Source: Lingula anatina (Eukaryota; Brachiopoda; Lingulata; Lingulida; Lingulidae). Taken from it: a stretch of DNA of 64,000 bases. The notes under the pieces were generated by a model that was not told the DNA's origin, did not search any database, and was given only the letters and a program-made list of their open reading frames with translations. A program made the translations under genes and the position numbers. Positions 62,001 through 63,986 of the stretch are shown piece by piece. The DNA is taken from the NCBI RefSeq assembly GCF_001039355.2, contig NW_019773736.1, positions 529,600 to 593,599 on the forward strand, in the 5' to 3' direction. Positions within the stretch are counted from its first letter, which is position 1, and every line of letters begins with the position of its first letter.

Positions 62001-63986
62001 GATATCCACCTCTGTATACTCTTACACTGAAAGGTAGATCTATCTCTGGTCTCTCCAAGTCCATTGTTTGGTTAAATGCAATGTGAACAGTCCCTGAACG
62101 GTCCCCTATCATGTTTAGGAAAAACAAAGAGGTTTTTCTATCCACAGTTTCTGTTAGGTATGCAAGATGTGCCCCTCCATACATTTGAATTTCTTCAAAA
62201 TGATAATTGTGGTGTCCTGCAGCCAGCCAATGATAGCCAGACTTATGGAGTATCCATGTTCTACACCCATCCTGTGTGATATCACCATAATCAGAAATGA
62301 CATGAAAGTTGTTTGGATCTCTTGGATACAACCCATTATTGTCAATGATCAGTGTTCTGTGTTCGTAAACCATGTGATAGATAAAAGCTGTGCCTGCACC
62401 TCCATGTTCTGCTTTGGCCCCTCCAGCATGGCCACCATAGGCCGTGTAACGGAATCCAGACATGGTCTCATTTTTCACAAAGTAAATGGCCACCCTTCCT
62501 CCAGCTCCTCCTCCACCTGGGTATGAAGAATGCTTGGACCCATACCCACCATTAGCTGATAATCTCCCATAGCCCTTGATGATATTACAGTACATCCAGA
62601 TACTTCCTCCACTACCTCCACCACCACCAGAGTTGACCTCTGCATCTCCGCCATTTGCTGACACTTCACCATCAATAAAAATAGTCCCTGTTACATTCAT
62701 CCAGATCATTCCACCCCCTGAACCTCCCTGTTGGTCACTAGTCAGTCCTAATCCACCAGCACTACCAAATACCAGAGGCTCATACAGGTCTCCATAGGGT
62801 AACCCTCCTCCCGATCCTCTGCTACCTCTGCCTCCACTCCCGCCATGGCCCCCTCCAGATCCTTGGCCAATACTGGAACTAGGAAGACCCATGTTAACAT
62901 CTCCATGTAAAGACAGATGACCATGGGTGGCATTAGTGTGTGTTGAGTTGTACCCCAAACCGTCTACAGCAATTTTCCCCCCAGCATCAACAGTGATGTT
63001 TTCGGACAGCATAATAAGTTTGGTACCGTGCAACAGACCACCACCTTCTACAAATATGGCCCTGGTTTCCAGGTTAATGCCAGGGTCCAGGATTGGATCA
63101 GTTCTCGCATAAACTGTAGATTTGTCCTGAATTCTTACTGTATCAAACTTGTAATGTGAGTACTCTTGGTCACTTGTCCGTCCACCATGCTGCATCCAAA
63201 AGTATCCGCCATGATGCAGGGTTATGTTAATCACGTTGGCCAGGACACCAGCCATGTGGATGTAAACACCATGCACCACAGTACGGGATGCCAAACCAAG
63301 GTGACCATTAAAATAAACATGGGCATTGTAAGGAAGGTCGATATCTCCTCTCAACAAGTCCATGTGTTGCTGGGATGCTATATGAACTGTGCCTGTTCTG
63401 TCCCCAATCATGTAACGGAAAAACAGACTAACAACATATGGCTTGGTTGATACAAATGAAGTCAAGGAGTTCTCTGGTTCAATGACATACAGGGAATCAT
63501 TATTCAAGGTTTCAGTTGGTGTCAGCACAGCAAGGTGTGCATTACCATAAATCTGCAGCTCATCAAAATGATACAGGTTTTGTCCAGCAGCAAAGGAATG
63601 GACTCCAGACAGTGGCAGTATCCAAGCTCTACAGCCATCCTTCTCAATATTATCCCAGTCAATGCTGTTGGTCAGTGGATGTGGATTATTATGATTGTCA
63701 ACCAACAGAGTGGTATGGTTCTGAACCATGTGGTAGAGAAACACAGTTCCAGGGCCACCACTTTCACATGTAGTACATCCAGAACCAGGTGCCCCACCAT
63801 AAGAATAGTACTTAAAGGCACTGAAAGTTTCATTCACTTGAAAATACAAAGCCAATCTTCCACCTGCACCACCACCACTTTTCCCAAGGCTTGTTGAGAC
63901 ACCGTCACCACCATTGACGGTGATTTGTCCATAACCCGTTATTCGATAACAGTGCATCCAGATACTGCCACCACTTCCTCCACCAC
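1..63986 (-). CDS. Giant secreted/matrix-type protein: glycine-rich solenoid array plus EGF block (partial, 76 exons)
   Basis: One gene spans the window; start and stop codons lie outside. Seen: 76 exons with GT-AG introns, every junction in frame, total 38,910 coding bases, so coding density is about 61 percent. Intron phases are 45 in phase 1, 23 in phase 0 and 7 in phase 2. The N-terminal side has about 24 glycine-rich units of 390-430 residues, two discoidin-like domains and a 12-cysteine module. The C-terminal side has about fifty EGF modules resembling those of tenascins and teneurins. Many N-x-S/T sites, the disulphide-type cysteine spacing and the EGF modules point to an extracellular protein. 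No membrane segment is visible in this part. I infer a fibre-like matrix or surface protein. The family is not recognised by name. Introns over 300 bases not listed separately (for example 472-794, 4075-4461, 9869-10201, 28352-28723, 37131-37498, 45179-45547, 57713-58079) hold nothing recognisable. Confidence 0.9.
283..471 (-). CDS. Exon E75: EGF / laminin-type modules
   Basis: 63 codons: [39 protein letters not shown] and [17 protein letters not shown]. The CERCxxxYxGxxCERC arrangement has the eight-cysteine look of laminin-type EGF modules, unlike those upstream. Ends phase 1. Confidence 0.89.
795..929 (-). CDS. Exon E74: one EGF module and part of another
   Basis: 45 codons: [40 protein letters not shown] and CNDRG. 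Phase 1 donor. No ATG lies in its frame, so it must be found by splice-site and cysteine pattern. Confidence 0.88.
1195..1220. repeat. (CA)n microsatellite
   Basis: About 13 CA units, with impure CA-rich sequence to the left, inside the intron between E73 and E74. Confidence 0.95.
1253..1504 (-). CDS. Exon E73: about three EGF modules
   Basis: 84 codons: [47 protein letters not shown] and [19 protein letters not shown]. Short CA repeats lie just left of its donor in the intron. Confidence 0.9.
1608..1663. repeat. (CA)n microsatellite
   Basis: About 28 uninterrupted CA units in the intron between E72 and E73. Confidence 0.95.
1817..1978 (-). CDS. Exon E72: about two EGF modules
   Basis: 54 codons: [39 protein letters not shown] and [14 protein letters not shown]. 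Opens a cassette whose second module continues in E73. Confidence 0.9.
2275..4074 (-). CDS. Exon E71: about nineteen EGF modules in one exon
   Basis: 600 codons. Four full copies of the four-module cassette are visible, each opening with CPGxxxDCSxHGxC and closing near GYRGDFC, GGRGEYC or WWGKYC. RGD occurs in GYRGDFC (3431-3439) and SGRGDC (2897-2905), and KGD in GYKGDLC (3836-3844). Several NxT/S sequons lie in the loops. Ends phase 1 in AWWG. Confidence 0.93.
4462..4626 (-). CDS. Exon E70: about two EGF modules
   Basis: 55 codons: [52 protein letters not shown]. Ends phase 1, completing SGHG with E71. Confidence 0.9.
4889..5069 (-). CDS. Exon E69: about two EGF modules
   Basis: 60 codons: [37 protein letters not shown] and [15 protein letters not shown]. 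Starts phase 0 and ends phase 1, joining NSWIGKRC of E70. Confidence 0.88.
5284..5387 (-). CDS. Exon E68: one EGF module
   Basis: 35 codons: [19 protein letters not shown] and [15 protein letters not shown]. The intron boundary falls inside a module at the GW-x-G position. Ends phase 0. Confidence 0.88.
5648..7213 (-). CDS. Exon E67: about fifteen EGF modules in one exon
   Basis: 522 codons. Modules follow a cassette of four: CSGHGxC type; a DPPxCxxCxxGWMGxxCDxPC type; a shorter CxCxxGWxGxGC type; and a type ending GWxGxxCDIPGC. Three complete cassettes and parts of flanking ones are visible. Contains an RGD in VGWRGDLC (6129-6137). The spacing resembles tenascin and teneurin EGF repeats. 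Ends phase 1 in CFP. Confidence 0.93.
7214..7707 (-). other. Intron between E66 and E67
   Basis: 494 bases, AT-rich. Acceptor side AATTGTAG|GACC and donor AGAG|GTGAGAA. I see no repeat, RNA or coding feature in it. Confidence 0.85.
7708..9355 (-). CDS. Exon E66: last solenoid unit fused to first EGF modules
   Basis: 549 codons; this exon carries the transition. It starts [16 protein letters not shown], has [20 protein letters not shown] and two cysteine-rich, tyrosine-rich insertions ([30 protein letters not shown]), and [18 protein letters not shown]. About six EGF modules then follow, such as [15 protein letters not shown] and [17 protein letters not shown]. Its acceptor is the proximal of three near-identical copies; only this one keeps an open frame. 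Confidence 0.91.
9351..9483. repeat. Three-copy tandem repeat containing a splice acceptor
   Basis: Copies start at 9351, 9397 and 9444 (periods 46 and 47), each beginning GTGATCTGAAATAAAAAT. On the minus strand each copy carries TTTTTATTTCAG|ATCACA. The proximal copy is the acceptor of E66. The middle copy would add 46 bases and shift frame; the distal copy would add 93 bases and include an in-frame TGA. Confidence 0.85.
9555..9868 (-). CDS. Exon E65: solenoid segment
   Basis: 105 codons: [49 protein letters not shown] and [18 protein letters not shown]. Ends phase 0 (VPS), joined to E66 across the intron with the triplicated acceptor. Confidence 0.86.
10202..10385 (-). CDS. Exon E64: solenoid strand segment
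   Basis: 61 codons: [40 protein letters not shown] and SGGTYAG. LxVNGxIxVNGG and SGGSxxIY landmarks. Ends phase 1. Confidence 0.85.
10698..10831 (-). CDS. Exon E63: glycine loop
   Basis: 45 codons: [20 protein letters not shown] and [17 protein letters not shown]. YGxLxxP landmark present. Ends phase 0. Confidence 0.84.
11068..12383 (-). CDS. Exon E62: one whole solenoid unit
   Basis: 439 codons: [74 protein letters not shown] and [15 protein letters not shown]. Continues the about 1.25 kb periodicity of E61 but is separated from it by a 229-base intron. Confidence 0.9.
12613..17602 (-). CDS. Exon E61: 4,990-base exon with four intronless solenoid units
   Basis: 1,663 codons, the largest exon in the window. 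Four cores, [48 protein letters not shown] and [16 protein letters not shown], are spaced about 1.25 to 1.29 kb (about 420-430 residues). The units also repeat Yx[19 protein letters not shown] or GDRTG, VEVVES or VEFEES, APCSYxIDxGAEIILP, and STAQTAL stretches. The right boundary is the acceptor CTCTTAG|GTACAG. An upstream ATG in the same frame lies in the intron and is not used in this model. Ends phase 2. Confidence 0.93.
17899..18198 (-). CDS. Exon E60: unit end
   Basis: 100 codons: [35 protein letters not shown] and [20 protein letters not shown]. Ends phase 1, joining the giant exon E61 as NYTAS|TAYGSY. Confidence 0.87.
18406..18766 (-). CDS. Exon E59: GDGSSTIH to GVQNL
   Basis: 120 codons: [63 protein letters not shown] and [16 protein letters not shown] textbook run of mid-unit landmarks. 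Confidence 0.88.
18767..19350 (-). other. Intron between E58 and E59
   Basis: 584 bases, the second longest intron. Nothing recognisable beyond splice sites; short plus-strand frames here lack any family resemblance. Confidence 0.85.
19351..19715 (-). CDS. Exon E58: GGRILVH core to FDE
   Basis: 122 codons: [56 protein letters not shown] and [13 protein letters not shown]. Ends phase 0 at AAA|GTTAGT. Confidence 0.87.
19716..20162 (-). other. Intron between E57 and E58
   Basis: 447 AT-rich bases. A short minus-strand frame (19787-20065) has no resemblance to the neighbouring repeat and no splice support, so nothing is called. Confidence 0.8.
20163..20393 (-). CDS. Exon E57: glycine loop
   Basis: 77 codons: [40 protein letters not shown] and [14 protein letters not shown]. 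YGxLYxP, LxxDGxI and SGGSIWI landmarks in order. Ends phase 1. Confidence 0.86.
20676..20850 (-). CDS. Exon E56: unit end
   Basis: 58 codons: [38 protein letters not shown] and [18 protein letters not shown]. The two cysteines may pair. Only short frames start with ATG here; the exon is supported by frame with E55 and E57. Confidence 0.84.
21129..25120 (-). CDS. Exon E55: three intronless solenoid units
   Basis: 1,331 codons. Landmarks [32 protein letters not shown] and [16 protein letters not shown] lie about 1.18 kb apart, giving units of about 392 residues. Each repeats GxxLxIDN, FDExHI or FDEIHL, then GD(N/R/L)T(A/G) and DEGGEAV-type stretches. Begins in VVKHLREN and ends phase 0 in VGFL. 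Several glycosylation sequons are present. Confidence 0.92.
25394..25623 (-). CDS. Exon E54: solenoid segment
   Basis: 77 codons: [40 protein letters not shown] and [12 protein letters not shown]. The last matches the FDExxL landmark in degenerate form. Ends phase 1. Confidence 0.85.
25841..25868 (+). repeat. Left flanking repeat of the DIRS-like remnant
   Basis: CATATGTGCACTTG followed by CACATATCTTCA. It resembles the stretch at 27541-27568 in direct orientation and also forms a small hairpin (ATATGTGC / GCACATAT). Possibly an end repeat of the element; similarity is moderate. Confidence 0.35.
25976..26717 (+). pseudogene. Broken gag-like ORF of the DIRS-like element
   Basis: Two open stretches (25976-26245 and 26361-26717) in different frames. 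The first is polar, with a coiled-coil-like [20 protein letters not shown]. The second contains [17 protein letters not shown], which I recognise as similar to the PxNCxxLxVPxVNxEIW region of DIRS-type first ORFs. The frame change between them and the stop at 26243-26245 make it non-functional as a single protein. Confidence 0.5.
26787..27428 (+). pseudogene. Decayed tyrosine recombinase of the DIRS-like element
   Basis: [20 protein letters not shown] and [20 protein letters not shown] match the N-terminal part of DIRS/Crypton tyrosine recombinases. Further on, in other frames, are [20 protein letters not shown] and the C-terminal [15 protein letters not shown]. In the H-x-x-R box the reading AHST is followed by TAA (27334-27336) where the catalytic arginine is expected. 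At least three frames and several stops are involved, so it is inactive. Confidence 0.6.
27541..27568 (+). repeat. Right flanking repeat of the DIRS-like remnant
   Basis: CATATGTGCTTGAACGCATC and onwards, partly matching 25841-25868. It lies about 110 bases past the last recombinase-like codons. Confidence 0.35.
27642..27822 (-). CDS. Exon E53: GGRIAAY core
   Basis: 60 codons: [33 protein letters not shown] and [17 protein letters not shown]. Ends phase 2 (GGA AG|G TAT), joining E54 across a 2.0 kb intron that holds the retroelement remnant. Confidence 0.86.
28150..28351 (-). CDS. Exon E52: glycine loop
   Basis: 67 codons: [35 protein letters not shown] and [20 protein letters not shown]. 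The donor GATG|GTTTGT is weaker than most but frame-supported; a longer frame over the same bases is not the coding one. Confidence 0.82.
28724..29076 (-). CDS. Exon E51: solenoid end segment
   Basis: 118 codons: [34 protein letters not shown] and [13 protein letters not shown], then [11 protein letters not shown]. Typical GVxxLxI to GPGAG end of a unit. Ends phase 0. Confidence 0.86.
29384..30193 (-). CDS. Exon E50: most of one solenoid unit
   Basis: 270 codons: [57 protein letters not shown] and [17 protein letters not shown]. The donor AAAG|GTACAA is chosen over a downstream ATC|GTAAAT because only it keeps frame into E51. Confidence 0.87.
30398..32314 (-). CDS. Exon E49: large solenoid exon, about one and a half units
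   Basis: 639 codons: [92 protein letters not shown] and [13 protein letters not shown]. Its first third is strand-rich and glycine-poor, with two cysteines in NCSI context. The rest is a regular unit. Confidence 0.88.
32530..33853 (-). CDS. Exon E48: large solenoid exon with poly-glycine run
   Basis: 441 codons. Starts [20 protein letters not shown], continues through [40 protein letters not shown] and [20 protein letters not shown], and ends with [17 protein letters not shown]. The first half diverges from the unit consensus: no FDE or GDxTG is obvious. A run of GGA codons (32616-32644) gives an uninterrupted glycine stretch before GGRIAVY. Confidence 0.87.
32616..32644 (-). repeat. Coding (GGA)n repeat giving poly-glycine
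   Basis: An uninterrupted CCT/CTC run on the plus strand reads as consecutive GGA codons inside E48, just before GGRIAVY. A trinucleotide repeat, so length changes keep the frame. Confidence 0.9.
33901..33924. repeat. (TG)n plus 12-base G run
   Basis: Intronic (TG)5 followed by TT and 12 consecutive G, between E47 and E48. Simple sequence only. Confidence 0.9.
34082..34272 (-). CDS. Exon E47: variant GGGYITV core
   Basis: 64 codons: [30 protein letters not shown], then [24 protein letters not shown] stands where other units have GGRIAVY, so this unit lacks the usual arginine. Ends phase 0. Confidence 0.84.
34526..34608 (-). CDS. Exon E46: smallest fully internal exon
   Basis: 28 codons (83 bases): GESSSVSNG then [20 protein letters not shown]. 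Starts one base into a codon and ends phase 1. Its acceptor ATATTTCAG|A and donor ACAG|GTAAAT are both clear. Confidence 0.83.
34931..35135 (-). CDS. Exon E45: glycine loop
   Basis: 68 codons: [20 protein letters not shown], a second cysteine, [16 protein letters not shown] and [17 protein letters not shown]. Ends phase 2 in an arginine codon. Confidence 0.85.
35448..36135 (-). CDS. Exon E44: solenoid second half
   Basis: 229 codons: [68 protein letters not shown] and [19 protein letters not shown], closing with GYSPDRGPG. All landmarks from FDE to the unit end are in one exon. Confidence 0.88.
36463..36668 (-). CDS. Exon E43: GGRIAVY core
   Basis: 68 codons: [37 protein letters not shown] and LWVDNNG. 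No long ATG-initiated frame marks it; the frame fits E42 and E44 exactly. Confidence 0.85.
37008..37130 (-). CDS. Exon E42: SGGSIWI exon
   Basis: 41 codons: [16 protein letters not shown] and [20 protein letters not shown], then QANGGKG. Two strand turns of one unit. Ends phase 1. Confidence 0.85.
37499..37724 (-). CDS. Exon E41: glycine loop
   Basis: 75 codons: [32 protein letters not shown] and [16 protein letters not shown]. Starts phase 0 and ends phase 1. Confidence 0.85.
38102..38327 (-). CDS. Exon E40: solenoid segment
   Basis: 75 codons: [19 protein letters not shown] and [20 protein letters not shown], ending in KATAP. The acceptor ATTATTAG|GGAG is supported by frame. Confidence 0.83.
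38579..38760 (-). CDS. Exon E39: solenoid segment
   Basis: 60 codons: [30 protein letters not shown] and [14 protein letters not shown]. Ends phase 2, completing arginine with the first base of E40 (VIIR|EPWD). Confidence 0.84.
39045..39850 (-). CDS. Exon E38: most of one solenoid unit
   Basis: 268 codons covering [79 protein letters not shown] and [13 protein letters not shown]. Nearly two thirds of a unit in one exon. Ends phase 0. Confidence 0.88.
40221..40344 (-). CDS. Exon E37: short unit-end exon
   Basis: 41 codons: [20 protein letters not shown] and [16 protein letters not shown] proline-containing unit end rather than the usual GYPAxxGPGAG. Ends phase 1 in NGG. Confidence 0.8.
40663..40842 (-). 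CDS. Exon E36: solenoid segment
   Basis: 60 codons, phase 0 at both ends: [28 protein letters not shown] and [18 protein letters not shown]. Corresponds to the FxFxxLxVxxGG and following strands. Confidence 0.83.
41090..41199 (-). CDS. Exon E35: solenoid GVQxL segment
   Basis: 36 codons: [20 protein letters not shown], then INLYIGEE. The GVxxLxI landmark of a unit. Ends phase 0. Confidence 0.83.
41379..41862 (-). CDS. Exon E34: GGRIAVH to GDLTG
   Basis: 161 codons: [48 protein letters not shown] and [11 protein letters not shown]. Starts phase 0 and ends phase 1 in LPVN. Confidence 0.87.
41863..42267 (-). other. Intron between E33 and E34
   Basis: 405 AT-rich bases. Nothing recognised. Confidence 0.8.
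42268..42545 (-). CDS. Exon E33: 12-cysteine module inserted in a solenoid unit
   Basis: 92 codons. It opens with the normal [10 protein letters not shown] strand, but instead of the glycine loop it carries a segment with 12 cysteines. The stretch C-x2-C-x10-C-x3-C around [18 protein letters not shown] resembles furin-like or growth-factor-receptor repeats. A CCGG and several more cysteines follow (HWC, RSCYC, RYC). E34 then resumes with GGGGRIAVH. The module type is uncertain; the exon itself is well supported. Confidence 0.85.
42805..42955 (-). CDS. Exon E32: solenoid strand segment
   Basis: 50 codons: [20 protein letters not shown] and [17 protein letters not shown]. The usual first half of a unit before GxGxI. 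Ends phase 1, joining GKGTIST of E33. Confidence 0.86.
42956..43443 (-). other. Intron between E31 and E32
   Basis: 488 AT-rich bases. Nothing recognised. Confidence 0.8.
43444..43673 (-). CDS. Exon E31: unit end and glycine loop
   Basis: 76 codons: [35 protein letters not shown] and [16 protein letters not shown]. The first codon is shared with E30 (YLK|AHTIEV). Confidence 0.85.
43965..44274 (-). CDS. Exon E30: solenoid segment
   Basis: 103 codons: [40 protein letters not shown] and [11 protein letters not shown], GVQxLxI and final strand landmarks. Starts phase 0 and ends phase 1. Confidence 0.85.
44561..44803 (-). CDS. Exon E29: solenoid GDKTG segment
   Basis: 81 codons, phase 0 at both ends: [30 protein letters not shown] and [14 protein letters not shown], then LPFNINLYG. 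Standard landmarks with a tryptophan-rich variant after GDKTG. Confidence 0.86.
44975..45178 (-). CDS. Exon E28: GGRMAVF core
   Basis: 68 codons, phase 0 at both ends: [37 protein letters not shown] and LRIYNFYG. Contains an RGD within SFFRGDFA. Confidence 0.85.
45548..45732 (-). CDS. Exon E27: solenoid strand segment
   Basis: 62 codons: [20 protein letters not shown], one internal cysteine, and [18 protein letters not shown]. The donor is a weak GAG|GTGATT, chosen because it alone keeps frame with E28. Confidence 0.82.
45965..46126 (-). CDS. Exon E26: glycine loop
   Basis: 54 codons: [20 protein letters not shown] and [17 protein letters not shown], the loop plus YxxxxxPxxFGSGGG landmark. 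Ends phase 1 at YCRG. Confidence 0.85.
46494..46751 (-). CDS. Exon E25: solenoid segment
   Basis: 86 codons: [19 protein letters not shown] and [20 protein letters not shown], ending [10 protein letters not shown]. These are the last strands of a unit, and the ADGYGYG end marks the boundary to the next loop. Confidence 0.85.
47033..47659 (-). CDS. Exon E24: solenoid second half
   Basis: 209 codons: [40 protein letters not shown], a DRSARMHVG form of the GDxTGxxH landmark, [17 protein letters not shown] and [10 protein letters not shown]. About half a unit in one exon. Starts two bases into a codon and ends phase 1. Confidence 0.87.
47951..48385 (-). CDS. Exon E23: glycine loop through GGRIAVY
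   Basis: 145 codons. Begins with a loop holding two cysteines ([13 protein letters not shown]), then [44 protein letters not shown] and [19 protein letters not shown]. An internal TTTCATAG|GTGG looks like an acceptor, but the frame is open across it and the repeat is continuous, so I keep one exon. Confidence 0.85.
48626..48728 (-). CDS. Exon E22: short solenoid segment
   Basis: 34 codons: [20 protein letters not shown], the final VxxxNxTVxxGxxIxxDG strand pair of a unit. Starts phase 0 and ends phase 1 (TTG). Confidence 0.83.
49030..49220 (-). CDS. Exon E21: solenoid segment
   Basis: 64 codons: [40 protein letters not shown] and LHIRSGGK. Corresponds to the GVxxLxI region of the unit. Ends phase 0. 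Confidence 0.84.
49464..49692 (-). CDS. Exon E20: solenoid GDKTG segment
   Basis: 76 codons: [34 protein letters not shown] and [18 protein letters not shown]. Standard AHL, GDxTG and LP landmarks. Ends phase 1 (SIKG). Confidence 0.86.
49905..49999. repeat. Long (CA)n microsatellite
   Basis: About 95 bases of CA with one AA interruption near 49925, in the 404-base intron between E19 and E20. On the minus strand it is (TG)n, downstream of the E19 donor. Confidence 0.95.
50097..50264 (-). CDS. Exon E19: end of discoidin-like domain
   Basis: 56 codons, phase 0 at both ends: [20 protein letters not shown] is the last strand pattern of an F5/8 type C-like domain. [17 protein letters not shown] then returns to the solenoid landmark (W-I ... 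FDE). A 95-base CA repeat lies in the intron to its left. Confidence 0.84.
50637..50781 (-). CDS. Exon E18: middle of discoidin-like domain
   Basis: 48 codons: [14 protein letters not shown], a lone cysteine (VQGCETQ) and RVNQWVEE. The NFRI-x-V strand is typical of F5/8 type C folds. Starts one base into a codon, ends phase 0. Confidence 0.82.
51085..51586 (-). CDS. Exon E17: solenoid core and start of second discoidin-like domain
   Basis: 167 codons: [31 protein letters not shown] and LFVDNGQ, then a non-repeat region ending in [18 protein letters not shown] and QCGG. The [11 protein letters not shown] stretch parallels [11 protein letters not shown] of E4, so both are probably the same inserted domain type. 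Ends phase 2. Confidence 0.86.
51587..51992 (-). other. Intron between E16 and E17
   Basis: 406 AT-rich bases. Nothing recognised. Confidence 0.8.
51993..52154 (-). CDS. Exon E16: solenoid strand segment
   Basis: 54 codons: [18 protein letters not shown] and [18 protein letters not shown], then VEVNGG. These are the LxIDGxIxANG and SGGSIWI landmarks. Ends phase 1. Confidence 0.86.
52155..52561 (-). other. Intron between E15 and E16
   Basis: 407 bases. The donor end has a short ATC/GAT-rich stretch that would read as acidic residues if not spliced; otherwise nothing recognised. Confidence 0.8.
52562..52780 (-). CDS. Exon E15: glycine loop
   Basis: 73 codons: [27 protein letters not shown] and [18 protein letters not shown]. 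The donor GGGG|GTGAGT is chosen because it keeps frame with E16. Reading on without splicing adds an acidic tail and a stop. Confidence 0.85.
53061..53389 (-). CDS. Exon E14: solenoid C-terminal segment
   Basis: 110 codons: [28 protein letters not shown] and LTIDMSG. Corresponds to the LP, GVxxLxI and final strand landmarks. Phase 1 at both ends. Confidence 0.85.
53710..54130 (-). CDS. Exon E13: solenoid FDE to GDRSG segment
   Basis: 140 codons: [28 protein letters not shown] and [15 protein letters not shown] in the usual order, then LPVNVLVYR. Ends phase 2 inside that arginine codon, joining YGALTVP of E14. Confidence 0.87.
54391..54564 (-). CDS. Exon E12: SGGSIWI and GGRIAVY core
   Basis: 58 codons: [20 protein letters not shown] followed by [19 protein letters not shown]. 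This is an almost complete core of one solenoid unit in a single small exon, starting at the same position inside the repeat as E1. Ends phase 1. Confidence 0.87.
54565..54970 (-). other. Intron between E11 and E12
   Basis: 406 AT-rich bases. Nothing recognised. Confidence 0.8.
54971..55126 (-). CDS. Exon E11: solenoid strand segment
   Basis: 52 codons: [19 protein letters not shown] then KISVNGE, the LxIDGxIxANG landmark. Starts two bases into a codon and ends phase 1 (YEDAG). Confidence 0.85.
55386..55526 (-). CDS. Exon E10: glycine loop
   Basis: 47 codons: [20 protein letters not shown] and [17 protein letters not shown], the loop and YxPxxFG landmark of a unit. Ends phase 1 as RDKG|TLRFG. 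Its donor is AAAG|GTTATC. Confidence 0.85.
55858..56008 (-). CDS. Exon E9: solenoid segment
   Basis: 50 codons: [32 protein letters not shown] and HAGQGHG. This is the end of one unit leading into the next glycine loop. Starts phase 0, ends phase 1. Confidence 0.85.
56394..56585 (-). CDS. Exon E8: solenoid GVxxL segment
   Basis: 64 codons: [17 protein letters not shown] corresponds to the GVxxLxI landmark, then [19 protein letters not shown] corresponds to the PGxFxFxxLxVxxGG landmark. Both ends phase 0. The intron to its right contains the inverted-repeat element. Confidence 0.85.
56656..56997. mobile_element. 342-base inverted-repeat element (MITE-like)
   Basis: Perfect 21-base terminal inverted repeats: TTAAAGGGATAATAACTCTT plus C at 56656-56676, and its reverse complement at 56977-56997. 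The interior is AT-rich and has no coding frame. The outermost TTAA may be target duplication rather than repeat. It fills most of the intron between E7 and E8. The class is not assigned; non-autonomous DNA transposons of this size are the best fit. Confidence 0.65.
57071..57219 (-). CDS. Exon E7: solenoid segment after GDxTG
   Basis: 50 codons with [15 protein letters not shown] and [17 protein letters not shown]. By position in the unit this replaces the usual ES-rich and GAEIILP region. Ends phase 0, joining VTGIED of E8. Confidence 0.83.
57534..57712 (-). CDS. Exon E6: solenoid, AHL-type and GDxTG segment
   Basis: 60 codons. [16 protein letters not shown] matches the FDExxLxGxAHL landmark, and [12 protein letters not shown] matches the GDxTG landmark. 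Preceded by [11 protein letters not shown]. Ends phase 1. Confidence 0.85.
58051..58070. repeat. (TAAAA)n simple repeat
   Basis: Four short AAAAT-type units just downstream of the E5 donor on the minus strand. Confidence 0.8.
58080..58291 (-). CDS. Exon E5: second half of discoidin-like domain
   Basis: 71 codons beginning [10 protein letters not shown]. It contains [11 protein letters not shown] and [11 protein letters not shown], resembling the final strand (L-x-E-I-x-V-type) of F5/8 type C folds. Ends phase 2 within an arginine codon, joining E6 as [10 protein letters not shown] (TAAAA)n simple repeat sits just left of the donor. Confidence 0.85.
58585..59171 (-). CDS. Exon E4: solenoid end and first half of discoidin-like domain
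   Basis: 196 codons. [21 protein letters not shown] and LKVDNVG close a solenoid unit. A different fold type then begins, ending with [19 protein letters not shown] and a cysteine. The pattern of a beta strand followed by VRVxPxC resembles the middle of F5/8 type C domains. Ends phase 0 at RFQ. Confidence 0.85.
59473..59619 (-). CDS. Exon E3: solenoid strand segment
   Basis: 49 codons: [12 protein letters not shown], followed by [12 protein letters not shown], the SGGSIWI-type landmark. Two glycosylation sequons (NVT, NFT) are present. Donor is ACTG|GTTAG. No ATG-initiated frame of useful length covers it, so it is easily missed. Confidence 0.85.
59892..60065 (-). CDS. Exon E2: glycine-rich linker loop
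   Basis: 58 codons. Encodes [15 protein letters not shown], a short cysteine-containing basic stretch (CRLKR) and [14 protein letters not shown], the standard opening of a solenoid unit. Starts two bases into a codon and ends phase 1, joining E3 as [11 protein letters not shown]. Confidence 0.85.
   Translation of the reverse strand, partial: LQVYIIVWVPVGPHMVVWVDEEAVEGSRLVVSRETYPMVTCTIPETLAVEEYMRELA
60369..63986 (-). CDS. Exon E1: three intronless solenoid units
   Basis: 1,206 codons in one exon. Landmarks [22 protein letters not shown] and [14 protein letters not shown] lie about 1.26 to 1.36 kb apart and mark three whole units. Each is followed by a QIYG/QMYG-x-AHLA-type stretch and GDR(T/S)G. 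The right boundary is taken at the acceptor CACACAG|GTGGTGG because other exons begin with the same G|GT GGT GGx SIW arrangement. The frame stays open to the window edge, so a longer exon cannot be excluded. Ends phase 1 in GNGRG. Confidence 0.88.
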
